Notes: generated from the letters alone by a model not told the origin. Positions 1-8,932 are shown, counted from the first letter of the stretch. The stretch: DNA of 48,895 bases from Candidatus Olsenella pullicola (GCA_019117265.1 DXAB01000136.1:1-48895), one strand, 5' to 3'. Numbers and translations: made by a program.

Positions 1-198
1 TGGCGCTACTTCGGCTCGCCCTTGACGGACGCCGACCTATCCGGCTACCCGGACGCGGGGTCCGTCTCCCCGTTTGCCCAGGAGGCCATGGCGTGGGCCG
101 TGTCCCGGGGAATCATCAAGGGCACGTCCGAAGGCACGCTCGCCCCGCAGACGTCCTGCACCCGGGCCGAGCTCGCCGCCATCCTCATGCGCCTCTAG
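1..198 (+). CDS. SLH-domain surface protein, C-terminal fragment
   Basis: The window opens inside a reading frame that runs from base 1 to a TAG at 196-198. The visible 65 residues look like the end of an S-layer homology (SLH) repeat: an aromatic start, a Pro-Asp turn, an FAQEAMAWAV helix, the IIKGT segment and a TRAELAAILMRL end, matching the usual SLH pattern ending in R.E.A.ml.r. SLH repeats anchor exported proteins to cell-wall polymers in Gram-positive bacteria. The start and the catalytic or adhesive part lie upstream of the window, so the overall role cannot be judged. Confidence 0.8.
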   Translation, partial: WRYFGSPLTDADLSGYPDAGSVSPFAQEAMAWAVSRGIIKGTSEGTLAPQTSCTRAELAAILMRL

Positions 199-234
199 CC
201 GACGCCCTCGCGGCCCGCATGCGCGGCACTGTGG

Positions 235-262
235 GGATTTGACGCGCTCACGGCGCAAATCC
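235..262 (+). terminator. hairpin after the SLH gene, possible terminator
   Basis: GGATTTG (235-241) pairs with CAAATCC (256-262), and CGC (243-245) with GCG (253-255), giving a 10-bp stem with one bulged A. It lies 37 bases after the SLH stop codon and before der. There is no T-tract, so termination is inferred from position. Confidence 0.4.
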
Positions 263-311
263 TACCGCTCGTGGTACCCTAGCTGGACCAATGGAATAGC
301 AAGGAGACAAG

Positions 312-1643
312 ATGCCCAAGCCCGTAGTCGCCGTGGTCGGCCGCCCCAACGTCGGCAAGTCCACGCTCGTCAACCGCATTGCGGTGAGCCGCGACGCCAT
401 CGTCCACGAGTCGCGCGGGGTCACGCGCGACCGCTCGTACCACGACGCCGACTGGAACGGTCGCGACTTCACCCTCATCGACACCGGCGGCATCGAGTCC
501 GTCAAGTCCAAGGACGTCTTTGCCCCGCGCATCCGCGAGCAGGCGCTCATGGCGTGCGAGGAGGCCGACGTCATCGTCTTTGTGGTCGACGGAACCACCG
601 GCGTGACCGACGAGGACGAGGAGGTCGCGCGCATCCTGCGCAAGACCGACAAGCCCGTCTTCCTTGTGGTCAACAAGAAGGATAACCCCGCCACCGAGCA
701 GGATGGCCTCTGGGACTTCTACGCGCTCGGCGTCGGCGAGCCGCGCCCGCTCTCCGCCGGGCACGGCTACGGCACGGGCGACCTGCTCGATGACATCGTG
801 GCCACCTTCCCCGAGCCCTCCGAGGAGGAGCCCGCGGACGACATGCTCTCCCTGGCCATCGTCGGCCGCCCCAACGTCGGCAAGTCCAGCCTCGCCAACC
901 GCCTCGCCAACAAGAAGCGCTCCATCGTCTCTGACGTGGCGGGCACCACGCGCGATGCCATCGACAGCGTGATCGAGTGGAAGGGCATGCCCATCAAGCT
1001 CGTGGACACCGCGGGCATGCGCAAGAAGACGCAGGTCCACGAGGACGTCGAGTACTACAGCCTGGTGCGCGGCCTCCAGGCGATCGACCGCGCTGACGTG
1101 TGCCTGCTCGTCGTGGACGCCACCGTGGGCGTGACCGAGCAGGACCAGAAGGTTGCCAACATGGCCATCGACCGCGGCTGCGGCCTCGTGCTCGTGCTCA
1201 ACAAGTGGGACCTCGTTGAGACCGAGCAGCAGAGAAACGACATCGTCGCCTCCATCGAGAAGCGCCTCGCCTTTGCCCCCTGGATCCCTTACGTGAACGT
1301 CTCCGCGCTCACCGGGCGCGCCGTGGACAAGGTCCTCGGCCTGGCGGTCCGCGCAGCCGAGGCGCATGCCTGCCAGATCAAGACCTCCGAGCTCAACGAC
1401 CTTCTCGCGGAGATCCGCGAGGGCGGTCACACCCGCAGCGAGAGGGGGCGCAGGCTCAAGATCCAGTACGCCACGCAGACGGGATCAAAGCCACCGGTCT
1501 TCTCCTTCTGGTGCAACGCCCCCGACCTCGTGGACGACAACTTCGAGCGCTTTCTCGAGAACCGCCTACGCGCGCGCTTTGACCTCACCGGCACGCCGGT
1601 GCGTCTCAAGTTTCGCAGGAAGTCCGAGGGGGGCGAGCGCTAG
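312..1643 (+). CDS. der: Ribosome biogenesis GTPase Der (EngA)
   Basis: Der is an essential double-GTPase that helps mature the 50S ribosomal subunit. Two G domains are visible in tandem: the first P-loop GRPNVGKST at residues 10-18 with DTGG at 57-60 and NKKD at 121-124, the second P-loop GRPNVGKSS at 185-193 with its own DTAG and NKWD. A KH-like domain fills roughly the last 90 residues. The length of 443 aa is normal for the family. The ATG at 312 follows an AAGGAG ribosome binding site. It heads a plus-strand gene group and its stop overlaps the plsY start by one base. Confidence 0.97.
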   Translation: MPKPVVAVVGRPNVGKSTLVNRIAVSRDAIVHESRGVTRDRSYHDADWNGRDFTLIDTGGIESVKSKDVFAPRIREQALMACEEADVIVFVVDGTTGVTDEDEEVARILRKTDKPVFLVVNKKDNPATEQDGLWDFYALGVGEPRPLSAGHGYGTGDLLDDIVATFPEPSEEEPADDMLSLAIVGRPNVGKSSLANRLANKKRSIVSDVAGTTRDAIDSVIEWKGMPIKLVDTAGMRKKTQVHEDVEYYSLVRGLQAIDRADVCLLVVDATVGVTEQDQKVANMAIDRGCGLVLVLNKWDLVETEQQRNDIVASIEKRLAFAPWIPYVNVSALTGRAVDKVLGLAVRAAEAHACQIKTSELNDLLAEIREGGHTRSERGRRLKIQYATQTGSKPPVFSFWCNAPDLVDDNFERFLENRLRARFDLTGTPVRLKFRRKSEGGER

Positions 1644-2314
1644 TGGACCCGCTCATGCTCTGGACCGTCATCTTCACCATTGGCGCGTACTTTGTGTGCG
1701 GCATACCCTTTGGCTTGGTCATTGCCCTGGTCATGGGTCACGTTGACGTTCGCGAGGTGGGCTCCGGCAACATCGGCACCACAAACGTTGCCCGCTCGGT
1801 GGGCAAGGGAGCCGCGGCGGCCACCCTCCTGCTCGACCTCGGCAAGGGCCTCATCTGGATGATCATGGCTCGCATCGGCATCGCCGCGCTCGCGCTTAAC
1901 GGTGACGTTGCCGCGCTCGACCACACCACCGCCTTTGGCGTCTCGCTCTCGTGCGTGTTTCTCGGCTGCATCCTCGGTCACGTCTTCACCCCGTACCTGC
2001 GTTTTCACGGGGGCAAGGGCATTGCCGTGGGGTTTGGTGCGTCGCTTGGGCTCTATTGGCCCATCGGCGTGGGCCTTCTCGCGCTCTTCCTCGTTCTTGT
2101 CATCCCCACGCGCTACGTGTCGCTGGGCTCCGTCTTTGCCGCGGCATCGCTTCCCGTCTGGTGCGTGATCTTTGGCTTTCCCACGGCCTCCGTGGTTCCC
2201 GTGGTCATTGCCGCGGTGGTTGTCATCTGGTCTCACCGAGAGAACGTCCGGCGCCTTGTCCATGGGGACGAGCGCCGCTTTGCCTTCCACAAGTCAGAGA
2301 GCAAGGAGAACTAG
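1643..2314 (+). CDS. plsY: Glycerol-3-phosphate acyltransferase PlsY
   Basis: PlsY is an integral membrane enzyme that transfers the acyl group of acyl-phosphate to glycerol-3-phosphate, the first step of phosphatidic acid synthesis in most Gram-positive bacteria. The 223-residue protein is strongly hydrophobic with about five membrane segments and carries two family motifs: GSGNIGTTN near residues 38-46 and FHGGKGIAVGFG after the third membrane segment. The start is a GTG at 1643 that shares a base with the der stop codon, indicating translational coupling. Genes for two CDP-alcohol phosphotransferases of the same lipid pathway occur elsewhere in the window. Confidence 0.95.
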   Translation: MDPLMLWTVIFTIGAYFVCGIPFGLVIALVMGHVDVREVGSGNIGTTNVARSVGKGAAAATLLLDLGKGLIWMIMARIGIAALALNGDVAALDHTTAFGVSLSCVFLGCILGHVFTPYLRFHGGKGIAVGFGASLGLYWPIGVGLLALFLVLVIPTRYVSLGSVFAAASLPVWCVIFGFPTASVVPVVIAAVVVIWSHRENVRRLVHGDERRFAFHKSESKEN

Positions 2315-2316
2315 CG

Positions 2317-2994
2317 ATGCTGGAAGAGATTAAGATTGCCCCCTCCATCCTCGCAGCGAACTACCTTCGTCTTGGGGAGGAGCTTGCCGACGTCTCCACG
2401 GGGGACCTCATTCACTTTGACGTCATGGACGGCCACTTTGTCCCCAACCTCTCGTTTGGCATTGACGTCGTGCGCGCGGTGAAGTCTGCCACCAACCTTC
2501 CCGTTGACGTGCACCTCATGATCACCAACCCCGACGAGATGGTCGAGAGGTACCTTGAGGCCGGCGCGGACTACCTCTCGTTCCACTATGAGGCGACGGC
2601 GCACGCGCACCGGCTCGTCTCGCTCGTTCACGACCGCGGCGCCAAGGCCTCGGTGGCCCTCAACCCCGCAACGCCCGTGGCCGCCCTCGAGCCGATCCTG
2701 TGCGACCTGGACATGGTTCTCGTCATGACGGTGAACCCCGGCTTTGGCGGGCAGAGCTTCATCGAGTCCTCGTCCCGCAAGATCCGCAGGCTCCGTCGCA
2801 TGTGCGACGAGCAGGGCGTGAACCCGCTCATCGAGGTTGACGGCGGCATGTCCGCCAAGACCGTCGCCAAGGTGACGAGCGCGGGTGCCAACGTGATCGT
2901 TGCCGGGAGCTCCGTCTTTGGCGCGCCCGACCGCGCCGCAGCCATCGATGAGATCAGGCGCGCCGGTCAGGCCGGCGTCTCCAAGATGGCGTGA
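2317..2994 (+). CDS. rpe: Ribulose-phosphate 3-epimerase
   Basis: Rpe interconverts ribulose-5-phosphate and xylulose-5-phosphate in the pentose phosphate pathway, using a metal-bound TIM barrel. The 225-aa frame from ATG 2317 shows the expected landmarks: APSILAAN at the N-terminus, HFDVMDGHFVPNLSFG with its metal-binding His and catalytic Asp, the DVHLMI strand, MTVNPGFGGQ for phosphate binding and EVDGGM with the second catalytic Asp. The same frame stays open further upstream, but that part lies inside plsY; the ATG at 2317 sits two bases after the plsY stop behind an AAGGAG. The stop overlaps the next start (GTGA). Confidence 0.96.
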   Translation: MLEEIKIAPSILAANYLRLGEELADVSTGDLIHFDVMDGHFVPNLSFGIDVVRAVKSATNLPVDVHLMITNPDEMVERYLEAGADYLSFHYEATAHAHRLVSLVHDRGAKASVALNPATPVAALEPILCDLDMVLVMTVNPGFGGQSFIESSSRKIRRLRRMCDEQGVNPLIEVDGGMSAKTVAKVTSAGANVIVAGSSVFGAPDRAAAIDEIRRAGQAGVSKMA

Positions 2995-4178
2995 CGATGG
3001 ACGCCGCCTACACCTATCTCGATTACGCCGCCTCCTGCCCCATGAGGCCGGAGGCGCTCTCGGCAGAGCGCGCCTATGACGAGGGCGAGCTCGCTGGCGT
3101 GAACCCCAACTCGCTCCATTCGCCCGGCCGTGCCGCCGCCCGCGCGCTCGACGGCGCCCGGCGCGAGATTGCCGCCTGCCTCGGCGGCGGGCTGCGCCCC
3201 TCTGACATCGTCTTCACCTCGGGCGGTACGGAGTCCAACAACCTTGCGGTTCTCGGGCTTGCCGAGGGCGCCCGGGCGCGCGACTCCCGCAGGAGGCGCG
3301 TTGTCCTTTCCGCCATAGAGCACGACTCGGTGCTCGACCTCGTGGGCCCGCTGCGCGAGCGCGGCTTTGAGGTCGAGCTCGTGAGGCCCAACCGCCAGGG
3401 CTTCGTGGAGCCTGGTGCGCTCGGGGCGCTTCTCGACGAGACGTGCGCGCTCGTCTCGATCATGTATGCCAACAACGAGACCGGCGTCATTCAGCCCGTT
3501 TCCGAGCTCGCGCGATCCGCCCGCTCGCGCGGGGCGCTTTTCCACACGGACGCCGTCCAGGCATTTGGGCACGTGCCCCTTGAGCTTTCCGACGTGGACG
3601 CCGTGAGCGTTGCCGCCCACAAGATCGGTGGGCCCGTCGGTGTGGGCGCGCTTGCGGTGCGCGCCCGCGTTCCCCTGAGACCCCAGAGCTTTGGCGGCGG
3701 GCAGGAGCAGGGCAGGCGCGCAGGAACGCAGGACGTCCGCGGCGCCCTTGCCTTCTCCGCGGCCGCGCGTGCCTGCTGCGGGGCCCTCGCCGAGACGCGC
3801 AGGATCGTCTCGTTCCGGGCTCAGGGGATCTACGATTTGCTCTGCGCTCCCGAGAGCGGAATCGTCCCCACGACAACGGGGGAGATGGGTCCTGACCGGC
3901 TTCCCGGCATCGTGAGCGTCATGGTGCCGCACCTGGATTCCGAGACCCTCATCCTCGCCCTTGACCAGGCGGGATTTGGGGTCTCCGCTGCCTCGGCCTG
4001 CTCCTCCGGCTCGCTTGACGCGAGCCATGTGCTCCTTGCCATGGGCATCCCCCGTGACGAGGCGCTCGGGTCGCTGCGCATCTCCTTTGACGAGCGGGTC
4101 GCCCCGGACGACCTCGAACGCTTTGCCAAGACGCTGACTGCCATCGTCGTCGCGCGCTCCCTTGGGCGCAGGCGCTAG
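2991..4178 (+). CDS. Cysteine desulfurase (NifS/IscS-like)
   Basis: This PLP-dependent enzyme removes sulfur from L-cysteine to give a persulfide for Fe-S cluster assembly or thio-modification of tRNA. The PLP-binding lysine is K211 in AAHKIGG and the catalytic cysteine is C337 in the loop SACSSG; the TSGGTESNN and NNETGVIQPV blocks are also typical. It is 395 aa, the size of class I enzymes. The GTG at 2991 overlaps the rpe stop by four bases; an ATG two codons later (2997) is an alternative start. No iscU-like scaffold is adjacent, so whether it serves Fe-S assembly or tRNA thiolation is not decided here. Confidence 0.9.
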   Translation: MTMDAAYTYLDYAASCPMRPEALSAERAYDEGELAGVNPNSLHSPGRAAARALDGARREIAACLGGGLRPSDIVFTSGGTESNNLAVLGLAEGARARDSRRRRVVLSAIEHDSVLDLVGPLRERGFEVELVRPNRQGFVEPGALGALLDETCALVSIMYANNETGVIQPVSELARSARSRGALFHTDAVQAFGHVPLELSDVDAVSVAAHKIGGPVGVGALAVRARVPLRPQSFGGGQEQGRRAGTQDVRGALAFSAAARACCGALAETRRIVSFRAQGIYDLLCAPESGIVPTTTGEMGPDRLPGIVSVMVPHLDSETLILALDQAGFGVSAASACSSGSLDASHVLLAMGIPRDEALGSLRISFDERVAPDDLERFAKTLTAIVVARSLGRRR

Positions 4179-4190
4179 GAAAGAGGAACC

Positions 4191-4916
4191 ATGACCGAAG
4201 CATCCGCCCTCATGAAGCTGCAGGAAATCGACCTCGAGCTTCTCAAGTGCGCCTCCACGCTCGCTTCCATGCCGCAGCAGGCGCGCCTCAAGACCATCGC
4301 GCTCGCCGCCAAGAAGGTGAGAAGCGAGCTCACCTCTATCGTGGGCCAGCGCAAGGACGCCGAGCTCGAGATCGCAGACGTGGAGGCAAGCCTCGCGCAC
4401 TATCACGAGAAGACCGCCGAGGTGCAGGCCACGGCCGACTCCGGCGCCTTCACGCACCGCGAGGTGCGCGACATCGAGCAGCAGCTCACCTCCCTTGCCA
4501 AGCACATCGAGAAGGCCGAGTTCACCCTCGGGCCGCTTCGCGAGCGTCTTGAGAGGTTCGAGCGCGCCGAGAAGAACGCGCGCCTCACGGCCGAGAAGAT
4601 CGAGGCCGAGCGCAAGGCCACCGAGGAGTCCCTGGCGCACGACTCCGCTGAGCTGCGAGCCAGGATCGTCGAGCTCTCCCGCGAGCGCGACCGCGTTGCG
4701 GGCGGCATCTCCGCTGAGCATCTGGCGAGCTACGAGACCGCGCGCAAGCGCTTCAGGGGTCTTGGCGTCGAGCGCCTGCGCGGCAACGTCCCCTCGGTCT
4801 GCCGCGTGAAGCTCCAGCCGAGCTCCTTCCACGACCTCGCCCAGGGCGAGGAGATCACCGAGTGCCCGTATTGCCACCGCATCCTCATCACCTCGGAGGA
4901 GGTGGAGGGGGAGTGA
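4191..4916 (+). CDS. Coiled-coil protein with C4-type zinc ribbon
   Basis: A 241-aa protein made mostly of a long charged alpha-helical coiled coil (about residues 5-185), followed by a short C-terminal module with a cysteine in SVCRV and a CPYC pair, a likely treble-clef zinc ribbon. This matches the zf-RING_7 / CT398-like family of bacterial coiled-coil zinc-ribbon proteins, whose members are proposed nucleic-acid-binding or scaffold proteins with no firm biochemical role. The ATG at 4191 follows AAAGAGGAACC. Its stop overlaps the coaBC start, so it is probably co-transcribed. The function is not known to me. Confidence 0.8.
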   Translation: MTEASALMKLQEIDLELLKCASTLASMPQQARLKTIALAAKKVRSELTSIVGQRKDAELEIADVEASLAHYHEKTAEVQATADSGAFTHREVRDIEQQLTSLAKHIEKAEFTLGPLRERLERFERAEKNARLTAEKIEAERKATEESLAHDSAELRARIVELSRERDRVAGGISAEHLASYETARKRFRGLGVERLRGNVPSVCRVKLQPSSFHDLAQGEEITECPYCHRILITSEEVEGE

Positions 4917-6160
4917 GCGAGCGGAGCGAGCGCAGGCCGCGCGTTCTTCTCGCCGTCTGCGGGGGGATTGCCGCCTACAAGGCGTGCGAGGTGCTGCGCG
5001 GCCTGCAGAAGGCCGGCTGCGACGTGCGCGTGACCATGACTGCGGACGCGGAGCGCTTTGTGGGCACGGTGAGCTTTGAGGCGCTCTCCGGCGCCCCGGT
5101 GGCCACGTCGCTCTACGAGTACCCGGGCTCAGCGATTCCGCACATCGACCTTGCCGAGTGGGCGGACGCGGTCGCGGTGGTGCCGGCAACCGCTAACGTC
5201 ATGGCCAAGATGGCCTGCGGCATTGCCGACGACTGTCTCACTACGACGCTTCTGGCGTGCGCGTGCCCCGTGCTCGTTGCGCCGGGGATGAACGTGCACA
5301 TGTGGCAGAACCCCGCCACGCAGGCCAACGTTGCCACGCTGCGCGGGCGCGGCGTGAGCTTTGTCGGGCCTGACAGCGGGCGCCTTGCCTGCGGGGACGT
5401 GGGAGAGGGCAAGCTTTCGGGGGTGGAGGAGATCGTGGCCGCCACACTTGCGCTCCTGGGGCCGCGCGACCTCGTTGGCCTGCGCGTGCTCGTGAACGCC
5501 GGCCCTACGCACGAGGCCATCGACCCCGTGCGCTACATCGCCAACCGCTCCACGGGCAAGATGGGCTACGCCATCGCGGAGGCCGCGGCACGACGTGGGG
5601 CCGAGGTGACGCTCGTCTCCGGGCCCACCTCGCTTGCAGCTCCTGCGGGCGTGCGACGCGTGGACGTAGAGAGCGCGGCGCAGATGCACGACGCTACGCT
5701 TGCGGAGTTTGAGGCCGCCGACGTTGCCATCTGCAGCGCCGCGGTGGCCGACTACACGCCCGCGGCGCCCGCGGACCACAAGCTCAAAAAGTCGCGCGAG
5801 CGCCTGGACGCGATCGAGCTCACGGAGACGGCCGACATCCTGGCCGACCTCTGCGCCGTGAAGGGGCCGCGTGTGGTGGTGGGCTTTGCCGCCGAGACGG
5901 ACGACCTGCTCACGCACGCGCGGGAGAAGCTCGAGCGCAAGGGAGCCGACCTCATCGTCGCCAACGATGTGAGCCACCCCGAGTCCACCTTTGGCGCCGA
6001 CACCAACCGCGTGGCGCTTGTGAGCGCCGGTGGCGTGGAGCAGCTCGACACCATGCCGCTTCCCGACGTCGCCAACGCCATCCTGTCTGCCATTTCGGGA
6101 CGTGTTTTTCTTAACGGAGAAAATGGGACAGGTTCTGACGGCAGGAAGGGTCTTGGGTAG
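4913..6160 (+). CDS. coaBC: Bifunctional CoaBC (PPC synthetase/decarboxylase)
   Basis: CoaBC makes phosphopantothenoylcysteine and decarboxylates it to 4'-phosphopantetheine in coenzyme A synthesis. The N-terminal flavin-dependent CoaC half shows CGGIAAYKA, PATANVMAKMA, the APGMNVHMW motif and the active-site flap SGRLACGDVGEGKL. The CoaB half has NAGPTHEAIDPVRYIANRS and STGKMGYAIA. The start is GTG 4913, overlapping the preceding stop and placed just after GGAGGTGGAGGG; open sequence further upstream lies within the previous gene. Odd feature: the last 20 codons after AILSAIS are encoded by one arm of a palindromic repeat element (from 6097), so the natural C-terminus appears to have been replaced. 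Confidence 0.95.
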   Translation: MSERSERRPRVLLAVCGGIAAYKACEVLRGLQKAGCDVRVTMTADAERFVGTVSFEALSGAPVATSLYEYPGSAIPHIDLAEWADAVAVVPATANVMAKMACGIADDCLTTTLLACACPVLVAPGMNVHMWQNPATQANVATLRGRGVSFVGPDSGRLACGDVGEGKLSGVEEIVAATLALLGPRDLVGLRVLVNAGPTHEAIDPVRYIANRSTGKMGYAIAEAAARRGAEVTLVSGPTSLAAPAGVRRVDVESAAQMHDATLAEFEAADVAICSAAVADYTPAAPADHKLKKSRERLDAIELTETADILADLCAVKGPRVVVGFAAETDDLLTHAREKLERKGADLIVANDVSHPESTFGADTNRVALVSAGGVEQLDTMPLPDVANAILSAISGRVFLNGENGTGSDGRKGLG

Positions 6161-6251
6161 GACCCGCGCCTCGATGCGCTCGACGCAGGAACCTGTCCCA
6201 TTTTCTCTGCACGAAATAACACGTCCCCAAATAACACGTCCCCAAATAACA
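6097..6251. repeat. REP/REPIN-like palindromic element with tandem tail
   Basis: A perfect 19-bp inverted repeat, GAGAAAATGGGACAGGTTC at 6117-6135 against its complement at 6189-6207, encloses 53 bases. Outside it a second pair, GGGACGTGTT (6097-6106) against AACACGTCCC (6218-6227), forms nested outer arms. The right side continues as a 15-bp tandem repeat AAATAACACGTCCCC at 6214-6228 and 6229-6243, with a partial third copy at 6244-6251. GGGACGTGTTATT-type and GGGACAGGTTC-type palindromes are typical of REP sequences moved by RAYT (REP-associated tyrosine) transposases. No transposase lies nearby. The element covers the 3' end of coaBC and ends just before the ribosome binding site of the next gene. 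Confidence 0.8.
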
Positions 6252-6261
6252 GGAGGGTGAG

Positions 6262-7116
6262 TTGAGGGAGCTTCGGGTCGGATGCCATCTGTCTACCGCC
6301 AGCGGCTATGCTGCGATGGCGTTGGATGCCGTGTCCATCGGTGCCACCACGTTTGCGTTCTTCACGCGAAACCCGCGCGGAGGCAACGCGCGACAGCTTG
6401 ACGAGAAGGACCTCGCCGCGTTTCTCGCCACGCTCGAGAAGCACGGCATCGGGCCACTCGTGGCGCACGCTCCCTATACGTACAACCTCTGCTCCTCCAA
6501 GCCGGAGACCGTCGAGTTTGCCCGTCGCGCGATGCGCGAGGACCTGGCGCGCATGGAGCGCCTGCCGGGCCACCTCTACAACTTCCACCCCGGCTCCCAC
6601 GTCAAACAGGGCACCGACGAGGGCATCCGCCTCATCTGCGAGGGCCTGAACGAGGTCCTGGAGCCCGGGCAGGCAACCACGGTGCTGCTGGAGACCATGG
6701 CGGGCAAGGGAACCGAGGTCGGCCGCTCCTTCGAGGAGCTGGCGCGCATCATCGACGGCGTAAGGCACGACGAGCTTCTCGGCGTGTGCCTGGACACTTG
6801 CCACGTGGCCGACGCGGGCTACGACATCGTTCACGACCTCGACGGAGTGCTCGACGAGTTCGACCGCGTGATCGGCCTCTCGCGCCTTCGCGCCCTGCAC
6901 CTCAACGACTCCAAGAACCCGCTCGGCTCCCACAAGGACCGTCACGAGAAGACCGGCGCGGGCACGCTCGGCCTCGAGACCTTCTGCGCCGTGGTCACCA
7001 ATGAGCGCCTCGCGGGCCTGCCCATGGTGCTCGAGACCCCGCAGGACGGCCTTGACGGCTGGGCACATGAGATCGCGCTGCTGCGCGGAATGGCCGCAGG
7101 GGAGGCGACGGCGTAG
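6262..7116 (+). CDS. nfo: Endonuclease IV-type AP endonuclease
   Basis: Endonuclease IV cleaves DNA at abasic sites in base excision repair with a three-zinc TIM barrel. Zinc-ligand and family motifs are present in order: GCHLSTASGY, VAHAPYTYNL, YNFHPGSHV, LLETMAGKG, CLDTCHVADAGYD, ALHLNDSKNPLGSHKDRHE and VLETPQD. The protein has 284 residues, the normal size. I take the TTG at 6262 as start because AGGAGGG precedes it at good spacing and the family N-terminal segment begins there. The REP-like element ends ten bases upstream. The stop shares a base with the GTG of the following ABC-F gene. Confidence 0.95.
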   Translation: MRELRVGCHLSTASGYAAMALDAVSIGATTFAFFTRNPRGGNARQLDEKDLAAFLATLEKHGIGPLVAHAPYTYNLCSSKPETVEFARRAMREDLARMERLPGHLYNFHPGSHVKQGTDEGIRLICEGLNEVLEPGQATTVLLETMAGKGTEVGRSFEELARIIDGVRHDELLGVCLDTCHVADAGYDIVHDLDGVLDEFDRVIGLSRLRALHLNDSKNPLGSHKDRHEKTGAGTLGLETFCAVVTNERLAGLPMVLETPQDGLDGWAHEIALLRGMAAGEATA

Positions 7117-8924
7117 TGGGCATCCTCATAGGGCTCGAGCACGTGGGGCACGAGTGGCCTGGCAAGCGCGTGCTCGAGGATCAGACCATAGGCATCAACG
7201 AGGGCGAGCGCATCGGGATCGTTGGCCGAAACGGCGACGGCAAGTCCACGCTGCTGGAGATCGTGGGCCACGTGCTGGAGCCTGATGTGGGTACGGTGAC
7301 GTGGCGGCGCAACATCTCCGTCGGTTACCTCGGCCAGGCGGACCAGCTTGCGGACGCCGACCCCGTGCGCCACGCGATCTTTGGCGACGTCCCCGAGTAC
7401 ACCTGGGCCTCTGATGCGCGCATCCGCGCCATTCTGGACGAGCTCGTGGGCGACCTCGACCTGGGCGGCGCCGTGGGCGAGCTCTCCGGTGGGCAGCGCC
7501 GCCGTGTGGACCTCTGCCGCGTGCTCTGCCATGCCTGGGACGTCATCCTCATGGACGAGCCGACAAACCACCTGGACCTCGCTGCCATCGAGTGGCTGGC
7601 GGAGCACCTGCGCCGTCGTTGGCCGGCAGGGGAGGGCGCGCTTCTGGTGGTCACGCACGACCGGTGGTTTCTCGACGAGGTCTGCGAGCACATGTGGGAG
7701 GTCCACGACCGTCGCATCGAGCCCTTTGAGGGCGGCTACTCCGCCTACATCCAGCAACGCGTCGAGCGCGAGCGCCAGGCGGCCGTCATGGAGGAGCGGC
7801 GGCAGAACACGCTGCGCAAGGAGCTCAACTGGCTCGCCCACGGCGCCAAGGCACGCACGAGCAAGCCGAAGTTTCGCATCGAGGCGGCCCGCGCGCTCAT
7901 TGCCAACGACCCGCCACTCAGAAACCCGCTCGAGCTCAAGCGCCTTGCCGTGAGCCGACTGGGCAAGCAGGTCATTGAGATGTCCGGCGTGAGCTTTGCC
8001 TATCCTGGCGGCCCGAACGTGATCGAGGACGTGGACTGGCTCATCGGCCCCGGGGACCGCTACGGCATCCTCGGCGCCAACGGCGCGGGCAAGTCGACGC
8101 TGCTCGCGCTCATGACAGGCGCGCTTGCCCCCACGTCCGGCACCGTGAAGATTGGCGCCTCGGTGCGCTTCGGCTTCATGAGCCAGCATCTCGACGCGCT
8201 TGCCGAGAAGGACGACTGGCGCGTGCTCGAGGTGCTCGGTCGCTACAAGCGCAGCTACCTCGTGGGCGGCAAGATGCAAAGTCCCACGCAGCTCATCGAG
8301 CGGCTGGGCTTTGAGCAGCGCGAGCTCCAGAACTTCATCCGCGACCTCTCCGGCGGGCAGCGCCGGCGCCTGGCGCTGCTGTGCGTGATCCTCGAGGAGC
8401 CCAACGTGCTCGTGCTCGACGAGCCCGGAAACGACCTTGACACGGACATGCTCGCCGTGATGGAGGACCTGCTCGACAGCTGGCCGGGGACGCTGCTCGT
8501 GGTCAGTCACGACCGCTACCTCATGGAGCGCGTGACCGACGACCAGTTTGCCCTCATCGGCGGCCGTGTGCGCCACGTGCCCGGCGGCGTTGATGAGTAC
8601 CTTCGGCTGCTCGGCGAGAAGGACGAGATGCCTGCGGGCGGCCCTGCGGACGAGCGGCGGGCAGACGGCGCCTCTCGCCCCGTGACGGCTGGCATCACCA
8701 ACCAGGAGCGTCGCGAGCTCAAGAAGCGCTTTGACGCGGTGAGCCGCAAGCTGGAGAAGACAGCCGGGGAGCCTGACCGCCTGCGTGACGAGATGACCGC
8801 CGTGGACGCGAGCGACTACGCCGCCCTCATGGCCGCGCAGGAGGCACTGGACGCGTGTCTCGCCGAGCGCGAGGCCCTCGAGGACGAGTGGCTCGAGCTC
8901 GCGGAGCGCCTGGGGATTGAGTGA
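7116..8924 (+). CDS. ABC-F family ATPase (Uup-like)
   Basis: A soluble protein of 602 aa with two ABC ATPase domains and no membrane segments, typical of the ABC-F class, which acts on ribosomes or on DNA intermediates rather than in transport. Walker A motifs are GRNGDGKST (37-45) and GANGAGKST in the second half; signatures LSGGQRRR appear twice; Walker B regions are LMDEPTNHLD and LVLDEPGNDLD. The inter-domain linker is rich in Arg and Glu. A C-terminal charged coiled coil after about residue 520 resembles the extension of Uup. The start GTG 7116 overlaps the endonuclease IV stop. Uup, or an EttA/ABCF3-like translation factor, are the alternatives. Confidence 0.88.
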   Translation: MGILIGLEHVGHEWPGKRVLEDQTIGINEGERIGIVGRNGDGKSTLLEIVGHVLEPDVGTVTWRRNISVGYLGQADQLADADPVRHAIFGDVPEYTWASDARIRAILDELVGDLDLGGAVGELSGGQRRRVDLCRVLCHAWDVILMDEPTNHLDLAAIEWLAEHLRRRWPAGEGALLVVTHDRWFLDEVCEHMWEVHDRRIEPFEGGYSAYIQQRVERERQAAVMEERRQNTLRKELNWLAHGAKARTSKPKFRIEAARALIANDPPLRNPLELKRLAVSRLGKQVIEMSGVSFAYPGGPNVIEDVDWLIGPGDRYGILGANGAGKSTLLALMTGALAPTSGTVKIGASVRFGFMSQHLDALAEKDDWRVLEVLGRYKRSYLVGGKMQSPTQLIERLGFEQRELQNFIRDLSGGQRRRLALLCVILEEPNVLVLDEPGNDLDTDMLAVMEDLLDSWPGTLLVVSHDRYLMERVTDDQFALIGGRVRHVPGGVDEYLRLLGEKDEMPAGGPADERRADGASRPVTAGITNQERRELKKRFDAVSRKLEKTAGEPDRLRDEMTAVDASDYAALMAAQEALDACLAEREALEDEWLELAERLGIE

Positions 8925-8932
8925 TGAAACGC

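Noticed and set aside
279..1430. 383-codon minus-strand frame opposite der
   Set aside because: Antisense shadow of der with no motif and no ribosome binding site.
2967..5189. 740-codon open frame opposite the cysteine desulfurase and zinc-ribbon genes
   Set aside because: It runs antisense to well identified proteins, has low-complexity composition and no family motifs; long antisense frames are expected in GC-rich coding DNA.
6214..6251. 15-bp tandem repeat considered as a CRISPR fragment
   Set aside because: The units abut without spacers and belong to the palindromic element; no cas genes are present.
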